A stretch of 64,000 nt of DNA from Megalopta genalis. Taxonomy: Eukaryota; Arthropoda; Insecta; Hymenoptera; Halictidae. The notes below the pieces were generated by a model. That model saw only the letters and a program-made list of their open reading frames with translations, was not told where the DNA came from and searched no databases. How positions within the stretch are numbered: the stretch's first letter is position 1; the number at the start of each line of letters is the position of its first letter. Positions 15,101-26,287 of this stretch are shown piece by piece. The DNA lies in contig NW_027476197.1 in assembly GCF_051020955.1 (NCBI RefSeq), positions 434,001-498,000 on the forward strand, given 5' to 3'. The position numbers and the translations under genes were made by a program.

Positions 15101-18071
15101 TAGCTGCAAATCAATTCGAAGCAGAAGGATTAGCTTCAAATCCATGCGAAACAAATGATTTAACATCAGATAGTTGCGATATAAGTGATATAGCTTCAAA
15201 TGCAGACGTAACAAACGAGATAGTTTCAAATCCAACAGAAACACATGATTTAGCTTGAAATCTTTGCGATGTAGAAGGTTTAGTTTCAAATCCACGCGAA
15301 AAAAATGATTTAGCTTCAAACACTTGGGATATAAGTGATATAGTTTCAAATGCAGACGAAACAAACGAGTTAGATTCAAATCCATGCGAAACAAATGATT
15401 TAACATCAGATAGTTGCGATATAAGTGATATAGCTTCAAATGCTGGGGAAACAAACGAGTTAGCTTTAAGTCCATACAAAACACGTGACTAACCTTCAAA
15501 TCAATGCTATGTAGAAGATTTAGCTTCAGATACTTGCGATATAAGTGATACAGCTTCAAATACAGACGAAACAAACGAGTTAGCTTCAAATCCATGCGAA
15601 ACACATGATTTAGCTTCAAATCAATGCTATGTAGAAGCTTTAGATTCAAATCCATGAGACACAAATTATTTAGCTTCAGATACTTGCGATATAAGAGATA
15701 AAGCTTCAAATTCAAACGAAACGAACGAGTTAGCTTCATATCCAAGCGAAACACATGATTTAGCTTTAAATAAATGCGATGTAGAAGGTTTAGCTTCAAA
15801 TCCAAGCGAAACAAATGATTTAGCTTCAAACACTTGCGATATAAGAGATATAGCTTCAAATGCAGACGAAACAAACGAGATAGCTTCAAATCCATGCGAA
15901 ACACATGATTTAGCTTCAAATCAATTCGAAGCAGAAGGATTAGCTTCAAATCCATGCGAAACAATGATTTAACATCAGATAGTTGCGATATTAGTTATAT
16001 AGCATAAAATGCAGACGAAACAAACGAGATAGATTCAAATCCAAGTGAAACACATGATTTAGCTTCAAGTCAATGCGATGTAGAAGGTTTAGCTTCAAAT
16101 CCACGCGAAACACATGATTTAGCTTCAAATAAATGCGATACAGAAGGTATAGCTTCAAAACCATGCGACACAAATTATATAGCTTCAGATACTTGCGATA
16201 TAAGACATATAGCTTGAAATGCAGTGGAAACAAACGAGTTAGCTTCATATCCATGCGAAACACATGATTTAGCTTCAAATCGATTCGAAGTAGAAGGAAT
16301 AGTTTCAAATCCGTGCGATACAAGTGATTCAGCATCAGATACATGCGATATAAGAGATATAGCTTCAAATGCAGGGGAAACAAACGAGTTAGCTTCAAAT
16401 CCATACAAAACACGTGATTAAGCTTCAAATCAATGCGATGTAGAAGGTTTATCTTCAAATCCATGCGAACCAAATGATTTAACGTCAGATAGTTGCGATA
16501 TATACGTGATATAGCTTCAAATGCAGACGAATCAAACGAGATAGTTTCAAATCCATGCGAAAAAAATGATTTACCTTCAAACGCTTGCGATATATGTGAT
16601 ATAGCTTCAAATGCAGACGAAACAAACGAGTTAGCTTCAAATCCATGCGGAACACATGATTTAGCTACAAATCAATGCGATGTAGAAGGTTTAGCTTCAA
16701 ATCTATGCGAAACAAATGATTTAGCAGAGGATCTTGCGATATAAGTGACATAGCTTCAAATGCAGTCGAAACAAATGAGTTAGTTTCAAATCCAAGCGAA
16801 TCACATGATTTAGCTTCAAATCAATGCGATGTAGACGGTTTAGCTTCAAATTAATGCGATGTAGAAGGTTTAGCTACAAAGCCATGCGATGTAGAAGGTT
16901 TAGCTACAAAGCCATGCGATGTAGAAGGTTTAGCTACAAAGCCATGCGAAACAAATTATTTAGCATCAGATACTTGCGATATAATTGATATAGCTTCAAA
17001 TGCAGGCGAAACAAACGAGTTAGCTTCAAATCCATGCGAAACACATGACCTAGCTGCAAATCTATGCGATGTAGAAGGTTTAGCTTCAAATCCATGCGAA
17101 ACAAATGATTTAGCAGAGGAACTTGCGATTCAAGTGATATAGCTTCAAATGCAGGGGAATCAAACAAGTTAGCTTCAAATCCATGCAAAACACATGATTA
17201 AGATTCAAATCAATGATATGTAGTAGGATTAGCTTCAAACCCATGCGACACAAATGATTTAGATTCAATTACTTGCGATATAAGTGATATAGATTCAAAT
17301 GCAGACGAAACAAACGTATCATTTTCAAATCCAAGCGAAACACATGATTTAGCTTCAAATCAATGCGAAGTAGAAGGCTTAACTTCAAACCCATGCGACA
17401 CAAATGATTTAGATTCAATTACTTGCGATATAAGTGATATAGATTCAAATGCGGACGAAACAAACGTGACAGCTTCATATCCAAGCGAAACACATGATTT
17501 AGCTTTAAATGCATGCGATGTAGAAGGTTTAGCTTCAAATCCATGCGAAACAAATGAGTTAGCTTCAAATCGATGCGATATAGAAAGTTTAGCTTCAAAT
17601 CCAAGCGATTCACATGATTTAGCTTCAAATCAATGCGATGTAGATGGTTTAGCTTCAAATTCATGCGATGTAGAAGGTTTAGCTTCAAAGCCATGCGATG
17701 TAGAAGGTTTAGCTTCAAATCCATGCGAAACAAATGATTTAGCATCAGATACTTGCGATATAATTGATATAGCTTCAAATGCAGGCGATACAAACGAGTT
17801 CGGTTCAAATCCATGCGAAACACATGACCTAGCTGCAAATCAATGCGATGTAGAAGGTTTAGCTTCATATCCATGCGAAACAAATGATTTAGCAGAGGAA
17901 CTTGCGATATAAGTGATATAGCTGCAAATGCAGGGGAAACAAACGAGTTAGCTTCAAATCCATGCAAAACACATGATTAAGATTCAAATCAATGATATGT
18001 AGTAGGATTAGCTTCAAACCCATGCGACACAAATGATTTAGATTCAATTACTTGCGATATAAGTGATATAG
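12177..18071. repeat. Superunit copy 3 (about 5,895 bp)
   Basis: This copy contains the 270-bp segment present in copy 1, so copies 1 and 3 match at full length. One difference from both other copies is acaaattattt near 15,662 where they read acaaatgattt (about 3,999 and 9,695). Identity stops near 18,072, where the D monomer reads gattcaaatgcgg instead of gcttcaaatgcag. From there the array passes into the 1,767-bp tandem family, which starts inside this copy's tail. Confidence 0.9.
16809..16928 (+). repeat. Run of four A-type monomers (superunit copy 3)
   Basis: This is the copy-3 counterpart of 5,147-5,266 and 10,843-10,962, with the same internal variants, showing that the expansion happened before the superunit was tripled. 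Confidence 0.82.
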
Positions 18072-21000
18072 ATTCAAATGCGGACGAAACAAACGTGACA
18101 GCTTCATATCCAAGCGAGACACATGATTTAGCTTCAAATCAATTCGAAGTAGAAGGATTAGCATCAAATCTATGCGATACAAATGATTTAGCATCAGATA
18201 CATGCGAAATAAGTGAATTAGCTTCAAATGCAGACGAAATAAACGAGTTAGCTTCGAATCCATACAAAACACGTGATTAAGCTTCAAATCAATGCGATGT
18301 AGAAGGTTTATTTTCAAATCCATGCGAACCAAATGATTTAACATCAGATAGTTGCGATATAAGTGATACAGCTTCAAATGCAGACGTATCAAACGAGATA
18401 GTTTCAAATCCATGCGAAAAAAATGATTTGCTTTCAAACGCTTGCGATATATGTGATATAACTTCAAATGCAGACGAAACAAACGAGTTAGCCTCAAATC
18501 CATGCGAAACAAATGATTTAGCAGAGGAACTTGCGATATAAGTGATATAGCTTCAAATGCAGTCGAAACAAATGAGTTAGCTTCAAATCCAAGCGAATCA
18601 CATGATTTAGCTTCAAATCAATGCGATGTAGACGGTTTAGCTTCAGATTAAAGCGATGTAGAAGGTTTAGCTTCAAAGCCATGCGATGTAGAAGGTTTAG
18701 CTTCAAAGCCATGCGAAACAAATGATTTAGCATCAGATACTTGCGATATAATTGATATAGCTTCGATTGCAGGCGAAACAAACGGGTTAGCCTCAAATCC
18801 ATGCGAAACATATGACCTAGCTCCAAATCAATGCGATGTAGAAGGTTTAGTTTCAAATCCATGCGAAACAAATGATTTAGCAGAGGAACTTGCGATATAA
18901 GTGATATAGCTTCAAATGCAGGGGAATCAAACGAGTTAGCTTCAAATCCATGCAATACACTTGATTAAGATTCAAATCAATGATATGTAGTAGGATTAGC
19001 TTCAAACCCATGCGACACAAATGATTTAGATTCAATTACTTGCGATATAAGTGATATAGATTCAAATGCAGACGAAACAAACGTATCATTTTCAAATCCA
19101 AGCGAAACACATGATTTAGCTTCAAATCAATGCGAAGTAGAAGGCTTAACTTCAAACCCATGCGACACAAATGATTTAGATTCAATTACTTGCGATATAA
19201 GTGATATAGATTCATATGCGGACGAAACAAACGTGACAGCTTCATATCCAAGCGAAACACATGATTTAGCTTTAAATGCATGCGATCTAGAAGGTTTAGC
19301 TTCAAATCCATGCGAAACAAATGACTTAGCTTCAAATCGATGCGATATAGAAAGTTTAGCTTCAAATCCAAGCGATTCACATGATTTAGCTTCAAATCAA
19401 TGCGATGTAGACGGTTTAGCTTCAAATTCATGCGATGTAGAAGGTTTAGCTTCAAAGCCATCCGATGTAGAAGGTTTAGCTTCAAAGCCATGCGAAACAA
19501 ATGATTTAGCATCAGATACTTGCGATATAATTGATATAGCTTCAAATGCAGGCGATACAAACGAGTTCGGTTCAAATCCATGCGAAACACATGACCTAGC
19601 TGCAAATCAATGCGATGTAGAAGGTTTAGCTTCATATCCATGCGAAACAAATGATTTAGCAGAGGAACTTGCGATATAAGTGATATAGCTGCAAATGCAG
19701 GGGAAACAAACGAGTTAGCTTCAAATCCATGCAAAACACATGATTAAGATTCAAATCAATGATATGTAGTAGGATTAGCTTCAAACCCATGCGACACAAA
19801 TGATTTAGATTCAATTACTTGCGATATAAGTGATATAGATTCAAATGCGGACGAAACAAACGTGACAGCTTCATATCCAAGCGAGACACATGATTTAGCT
19901 TCAAATCAATTCGAAGTAGAAGGATTAGCATCAAATCTATGCGATACAAATGATTTAGCATCAGATACATGCGAAATAAGTGAATTAGCTTCAAATGCAG
20001 ACGAAATAAACGAGTTAGCTTCAAATCCATACAAAACACGTGATTAAGCTTCAAATCAATGCGATGTAGAAGGTTTATTTTCAAATCCATGCGAACCAAA
20101 TGATTTAACATCAGATAGTTGCGATATAAGTGATACAGCTTCAAATGCAGACGTATCAAACGAGATAGTTTCAAATCCATGCGAAAAAAATGATTTGCTT
20201 TCAAACGCTTGCGATATATGTGATATAACTTCAAATGCAGACGAAACAAACGAGTTAGCCTCAAATCCATGCGAAACAAATGATTTAGCAGAGGAACTTG
20301 CGATATAAGTGATATAGCTTCAAATGCAGTCGAAACAAATGAGTTAGCTTCAAATCCAAGCGAATCACATGATTTAGCTTCAAATCAATGCGATGTAGAC
20401 GGTTTAGCTTCAGATTAAAGCGATGTAGAAGGTTTAGCTTCAAAGCCATGCGATGTAGAAGGTTTAGCTTCAAAGCCATGCGAAACAAATGATTTATCAT
20501 CAGATACTTGCGATATAATTGATATAGCTTCGATTGCAGGCGAAACAAACGGGTTAGCCTCAAATCCATGCGAAACATATGACCTAGCTCCAAATCAATG
20601 CGATGTAGAAGGTTTAGTTTCAAATCCATGCGAAACAAATGATTTAGCAGAGGAACTTGCGATATAAGTGATATAGCTTCAAATGCAGGGGAATCAAACG
20701 AGTTAGCTTCAAATCCATGCAATACACTTGATTAAGATTCAAATCAATGATATGTAGTAGGATTAGCTTCAAACCCATGCGACACAAATGATTTAGATTC
20801 AATTACTTGCGATATAAGTGATATAGATTCAAATGCAGACGAAACAAACGTATCATTTTCAAATCCAAGCGAAACACATGATTTAGCTTCAAATCAATGC
20901 GAAGTAGAAGGCTTAACTTCAAACCCATGCGACACAAATGATTTAGATTCAATTACTTGCGATATAAGTGATATAGATTCATATGCGGACGAAACAAACG

Positions 21001-21993
21001 TGACAGCTTCATATCCAAGCGAAACACATGATTTAGCTTTAAATGCATGCGATCTAGAAGGTTTAGCTTCAAATCCATGCGAAACAAATGACTTAGCTTC
21101 AAATCGATGCGATATAGAAAGTTTAGCTTCAAATCCAAGCGATTCACATGATTTAGCTTCAAATCAATGCGATGTAGACGGTTTAGCTTCAAATTCATGC
21201 GATGTAGAAGGTTTAGCTTCAAAGCCATCCGATGTAGAAGGTTTAGCTTCAAAGCCATGCGAAACAAATGATTTAGCATCAGATACTTGCGATATAATTG
21301 ATATAGCTTCAAATGCAGGCGATACAAACGAGTTCGGTTCAAATCCATGCGAAACACATGACCTAGCTGCAAATCAATGCGATGTAGAAGGTTTAGCTTC
21401 ATATCCATGCGAAACAAATGATTTAGCAGAGGAACTTGCGATATAAGTGATATAGCTGCAAATGCAGGGGAAACAAACGAGTTAGCTTCAAATCCATGCA
21501 AAACACATGATTAAGATTCAAATCAATGATATGTAGTAGGATTAGCTTCAAACCCATGCGACACAAATGATTTAGATTCAATTACTTGCGATATAAGTGA
21601 TATAGATTCAAATGCGGACGAAACAAACGTGACAGCTTCATATCCAAGCGAGACACATGATTTAGCTTCAAATCAATTCGAAGTAGAAGGATTAGCATCA
21701 AATCTATGCGATACAAATGATTTAGCATCAGATACATGCGAAATAAGTGAATTAGCTTCAAATGCAGACGAAATAAACGAGTTAGCTTCGAATCCATACA
21801 AAACACGTGATTAAGCTTCAAATCAATGCGATGTAGAAGGTTTATTTTCAAATCCATGCGAACCAAATGATTTAACATCAGATAGTTGCGATATAAGTGA
21901 TACAGCTTCAAATGCAGACGTATCAAACGAGATAGTTTCAAATCCATGCGAAAAAAATGATTTGCTTTCAAACGCTTGCGATATATGTGATAT
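17214..21993. repeat. 1,767-bp period tandem repeat, about 2.7 copies
   Basis: Copies begin at about 17,214, 18,981 and 20,748, and the third stops at about 21,993. The second and third copies differ by isolated bases, for example gatttagcatc near 18,722 against gatttatcatc near 20,489. The first is slightly more diverged from them and overlaps the end of superunit copy 3, so the family probably arose from the superunit tail. It is rich in a 29-bp C-type variant (gcagaggaacttgcg), for example near 18,527, 18,884, 19,661, 20,288, 20,645 and 21,425. 1,767 is not a multiple of 30, as expected when units contain such short monomers. Confidence 0.9.
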
Positions 21994-21998
21994 CGCAA
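21976..21998. repeat. Perfect 9-bp inverted repeat at array junction
   Basis: The arms ttgcgatat (21,976-21,984) and atatcgcaa (21,990-21,998) are exact reverse complements separated by atgtg. The left arm and spacer are ordinary C-monomer sequence. The right arm replaces the expected gatataacttc seen in the equivalent places near 18,460 and 20,220. It is followed by tatatatattta and then a different repeat arrangement. It lies exactly where the 1,767-bp family ends, so it marks a breakpoint, not a terminator. Confidence 0.88.
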
Positions 21999-22007
21999 TA
22001 TATATAT

Positions 22008-22157
22008 TTAGCTTCAAATCAATGCGATGTAGAAGGTTTAGCTTCAAATCCATGCTATGTAGAATGTTTAGCTTCTAATCAATGCGATGTAGAAGGTTTA
22101 GCTTGAAATCAATGCGATATAGAAGGTTTAGCTTCAAATCAATGCGATGTAGAAGGT
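22008..22157 (+). repeat. Run of five A-type monomers after the junction
   Basis: The units 22,008-22,037, 22,038-22,067, 22,068-22,097, 22,098-22,127 and 22,128-22,157 are all A-type, ending in gatgtagaagg or a close variant (ctatgtagaatg, gatatagaagg). The normal B-C-D-E monomers are absent. The array returns to pentamer order soon after. This is either a local slippage expansion or the start of a separately amplified block. Confidence 0.87.
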
Positions 22158-22904
22158 TTAGTTTCAAATCCAAGCGATACAAATGATTTAGCTCCAGTCA
22201 CTTGCGATATAAGTGATATAGCTTCACATGCAGAGGAAACAAACGAGTTTGCTTCAAATCCATGCGAAACACATGATTTAGCATCAAACGAGTGCGAAGT
22301 AAAAGTTTTAGCTTCAAATCCATTCGAAACAAATGATTTAGCTTCAAATCAAAGCGAAGTAGAAGGCTTAGCATCAAATCCATGCGACACAAATGATTTA
22401 GGATCAGATAGATGCGATATAAGTGATATAGCTTCAAATTCTGGAGAAACAAACGAGTTAGCTTAAAATCCATGCGAAACACATGACTAAGCTTCAAATC
22501 AATGCGATGTAGAAGGTTTAGTTCAAATCCATGCGACACAAATGATTTAGAATCAGATACATGCGATATAAGTGATGTAGCTTCAAATGCAGGAGAAACA
22601 AACGGGTTAGCTCCAATTCCATGCGAAACAAATGATTTAGGTTCTGATACTTGCGATATAAGTGATATAGCTTCAAATGCAGACGAATCAAACGAGCTAG
22701 CTCCAATTCCACGCGACACAAATGATTTAGCTGCAAATCAATGCGATGTAGAAGGTATAGCTTCAAATGCATGCGAAACAAACGATTTAGGTTCTGATAC
22801 TTGCGATATAAGTGATAAAGCTTCAAATGCACACGAAACAAACGAGTTAGCTTCAAATCCATGCGAAAAACATGATTTAGCTGCAAATCAATGCTATGTA
22901 GAAG

Positions 22905-22950
22905 GTTTAGCGACACAAATGATTTAGATTCAGATACTGCGACAAAAATG
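22905..22950 (+). repeat. Truncated monomers (array junction)
   Basis: At about 22,911 the A-type unit ends in gaaggtttagc and jumps straight to gacacaaatga, losing the 13 bases that normally separate them. About 27 bp later agatac joins tgcgacaaaaatg, again skipping part of a monomer. Two partial deletions this close together break the 30-bp phase. From about 22,960 the array is perfectly phased for almost 3 kb. Confidence 0.82.
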
Positions 22951-23529
22951 ATTCAGCTTCAGATACTTGCGATATAAGTGATATAGCTTCAAATGCAGAT
23001 GAAACAATCGAGTTAGATCCAAATCCAAGCGAAACACATGATTTAGCATCAAATCATTGCGTTGTAGAAGGTTTAGTTCCAAATCCATTCGAAACACATG
23101 ATTTAGCTTCAAAGCAATGCGATGTAGTAGGTTTAGCTTCATATCTATGCGAAACAAATGAATGAGATTCAAACACTTGGGAAATAGGTGAAATAGCTTC
23201 AACTGCATGCGAAACAAACGAGTTAGCTTTAAATCGATGCGAAACACATGATTTAGCTACAAATCAATTCGAGGCAGAAGGTTTATCTTCAAATCCATGT
23301 GACACAAATGATTTGGCTTCATATACTTGCGATATAAATGATATAGCTTCAAATGCGTGCGAAACAAACGAGTTAGCTTCAAATCCATGCGAAACACATG
23401 ATTTAGCTGCAAATCAATGCGATGTAGAAGATTTAGCTTCAAATCCATGCGAAACAAATGATTTAACATCAGATACATGCGACTTAAATGATATAGCTTC
23501 AAATGCAGGGGAAACAAACGAGTTAGATC

Positions 23530-23984
23530 CAAATCCATGCAAAACACATGATTAAGCTTCAAATCAATACTATGTAGAAGGTTTAGCATCAAATGCATGC
23601 GACACAAATGATTTAGCTTCACATACTTGCGATATATGTGACATAGCTTCAAATGCAGACGAAACAATCGAGTTGGATCCAAATTCAAGCGAAACACGTG
23701 ATTTAGCACCAAATCAATGCGATGTAGAAGGTTTAGTTTCAAATCCATCCGAAACACATGATTTAGCTTCAAAGCAATGCGATGTGGAAGGTTTAGCTTC
23801 ATATCTATGCGAAACAAATGAATGAGTTTCAAATACTTGGGATATAGGTGATATAGCTTCAACTGCATGCGAAACAAACGAGTTAGCTTCAAATCCATGC
23901 GAAACACATGATTTAGCTGCAAATGAATGCAATGTACAAGGTTTAGCTTCAAATCCATGCGAAACAAATGATTTGGCTTCAAAT
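23530..23984. repeat. Duplicated segment, copy 1 (780-bp offset)
   Basis: This matches 24,310-24,764 nearly base for base. Both carry the unusual aatactatgtag A-type unit and a ggatcc site (23,675-23,680 and 24,455-24,460) made by the variant gttggatcc. The match ends where this copy reads aaatacttgcg and the other aaatgcagacg. Confidence 0.85.
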
Positions 23985-24309
23985 ACTTGCGATATAAATG
24001 ATATAGATTCACATGCAGACGAAACAAACGAGTTATCTTCATATCCAAGCGAAACACATGATTTAGCTTCAAATCAATGCGACACACACGATTTAGCTTC
24101 AAATTAATTCGAAGTACACGGCTAAGATTCAAATCCATGCGATGTAAAAGGTTTAGCTTCAAATCCAAGCGAAACACATGATTTAGCTTCAAATCAATGC
24201 GATATAGAAGGTTTAGCATCATATCCATGCGAAAGAAATGATTTAGCATCAGATACTTGCGATATAAGTGATATAGTTTCAAATACAAGGGAAACTAACG
24301 AGTTAGTTT

Positions 24310-24764
24310 CAAATCCATGCAAAACACATGATTAAGCTTCAAATCAATACTATGTAGAAGGTTTAGCATCAAATGCATGCGACACAAATGATTTAGCTTC
24401 ACATACTTGCGATATAAGTGACATAGCTTCAAATGCAGACGAAACAATCGAGTTGGATCCAAATTCAAGCGAAACACGTGATTTAGCACCAAATCAATGC
24501 GATGTAGAAGGTTTAGTTTCAAATCCATCCGAAACACATGATTTAGCTTCAAAGCAATGCGATGTGGAAGGTTTAGCTTCATATCTATGCGAAAGAAATG
24601 AATGAGTTTCAAATACTTGGGATATAGGTGATATAGCTTCAACTGCATGCGAAACAAACGAGTTAGCTTCAAATCCATGCGAAACACATGATTTAGCTGC
24701 AAATGAATGCAATGTACAAGGTTTAGCTTCAAATCCATGCGAAACAAATGATTTGGCTTCAAAT
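24310..24764. repeat. Duplicated segment, copy 2 (780-bp offset)
   Basis: This is the second copy of 23,530-23,984. Its left half is also part of a third copy near 25,936-26,287 (offset 1,771), so it is shared by two separate duplication events. The three ggatcc sites of the family (23,675, 24,455, 26,226) lie at equivalent positions. Confidence 0.85.
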
Positions 24765-24931
24765 GCAGACGAAACAAACGAATCAGCTTCAAATCTATGC
24801 GATGTAGAAGGTTTAGCTTCATATCCATGCGAAACCAATGATTTAGCTTCAGATACTTGCGAAATAAGTGATATAGCTTCACATGCAGACGAAACAAACG
24901 AGTTAGATTCAAATCCATGCGAAACACATGA

Positions 24932-25081
24932 TTTATCTTCAAATCAATGCGATGTGGAAGGATTAGCTTCAAATCCATGCGACACAAATGATTTAGCTTC
25001 AGATACGTGCGATATAAGTGATACAGTTTCAAATGCAGACGAAAAAAACGAGGTAGCTTCAAATCCAAGCGAAACACATGA
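24932..25081 (+). repeat. Representative 150-bp higher-order repeat (A-B-C-D-E)
   Basis: This is a clean example of the pentamer: A 24,932-24,961, B 24,962-24,991, C 24,992-25,021, D 25,022-25,051, E 25,052-25,081. The C monomer is the most divergent: its core reads tcaga rather than tcaaa and it carries ttgcgatataagtga. D carries gcagacg and aaacga. E differs from B mainly at ccaagcg and cacatga. Read as codons on the + strand, each monomer is a decapeptide of the pattern LASN-C/S-ET-D. The surrounding stretch from about 22,960 to 25,770 keeps constant 30-bp phase with no net indel, making it the best stretch for deriving a consensus. Confidence 0.93.
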
Positions 25082-25769
25082 TTTAGCTTCAAATCAATGC
25101 GATGTAGAAGGTTCAGCTTCAAATCCATGCGAAACACACGATTTAGCATCAGATACTTGCGATAAATGTGATATAGCTTCAAATGCAGGGGAAACAAACG
25201 AGTTAGCTTCAAAGCCATGCAAAACCCATTATTTAGCTTCAAACCAATTCAAAGTAGACGGATTAGCTTCAAATCCATGCGAAACCAATGATTTAGCATC
25301 AGATACTTGCTATATAAGTGATATGGCTTCAAAGGCAGACGAAACAAACGAGTTTGCTTCATATCCAAGCGAAACACATGATTCAGCTTCAAATCAATGC
25401 GAAGTGGAAGGATAAGCTTGAAATCCATGCGGAACAAATGATTTAGCTTCAAATACTTGCGATATAAGTGATATAGCTTCAAATGCAGACGAATCAAAGG
25501 TGTTAGCTTCTTCTCCAAGCGAAACACATGGTTTAGCATCAAATCAATGCGATTTAGAAAGTTTAGATTCAAATCCATGCGTAACAAATGATTGAGCTTC
25601 AAACACTTGTGATACAGGTGATATAGCTTCAGCTGCATGCGAAACAAACGAGTTAGCTTCAATTCCATGCGATGTAGAAGGTTTAGCTTCAAATCCAAGC
25701 GAATCAAATGATTTAGCTTCAAACACTTGGGATATAAGTGATACAGCTTCAAATGCAGGGGAAACAAAC

Positions 25770-25815
25770 GAGTTAGCTTAAAAACCCATGCGAATAATAT
25801 GATTTAGACTGCAAA
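25770..25815 (+). repeat. Irregular, indel-rich array junction
   Basis: Several small changes cluster here: gcttaaaaaccc, gcgaataatatg and tttagactgc, where the normal forms are gcttcaaatcc, gcgaaacacatg and tttagctgc. Phase is lost after a long constant stretch. No inserted element is visible. Confidence 0.75.
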
Positions 25816-25935
25816 TCAATGCGATGTAGAAGGTAGAGCTTCAAATCCATGCGACACAAATGAATAAGCTTCAGATACTTGCGATATAAGTGATATAGCT
25901 TCAAATGCGGACGAAACAACGAGTTAGCTTCATAT

Positions 25936-26287
25936 CCAAGCGAAACACATGATTTAGCTTTAAATCAATGCGATATAGAAGGTTTAGCATCATATCCATG
26001 CGAAACAAATGATTTAGCATCAGATACTTGCGATATAAGTGATATAGTTTCAAATACAAGGGAAACTAACGAGTTAGTTTCAAATCCATGCAAAACACAT
26101 GATTAAGCTTCAAATCAATACTATGTAGAAGGTTTAGCATCAAATGCATGCGACACAAATGATTTAGCTTCACATACTTGCGATATAAGTGACATAGCTT
26201 CAAATGCAGACGAAACAATCGAGTTGGATCCAAATTCAAGCGAAACACGTGATTTAGCACCAAATCAATGCGATGTAGAAGGTTTAG
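25936..26287. repeat. Duplicated segment, copy 3 (1,771-bp offset)
   Basis: This matches about 24,165-24,516, including gtttcaaatacaagg, ggatccaaattcaagcg and the following cacgtgatttagcacc. The offset is 59 monomers plus 1 bp, the extra base coming from the irregular stretch near 25,780-25,810. The match ends near 26,287, where this copy continues into aaatcgacgcg. Confidence 0.83.

Noticed and set aside
21976..22010. Rho-independent terminator or AT microsatellite
   Set aside because: The 9-bp arms are AT-rich, not followed by a T run, and there is no gene upstream. The tatatata stretch is only about 10 bases.
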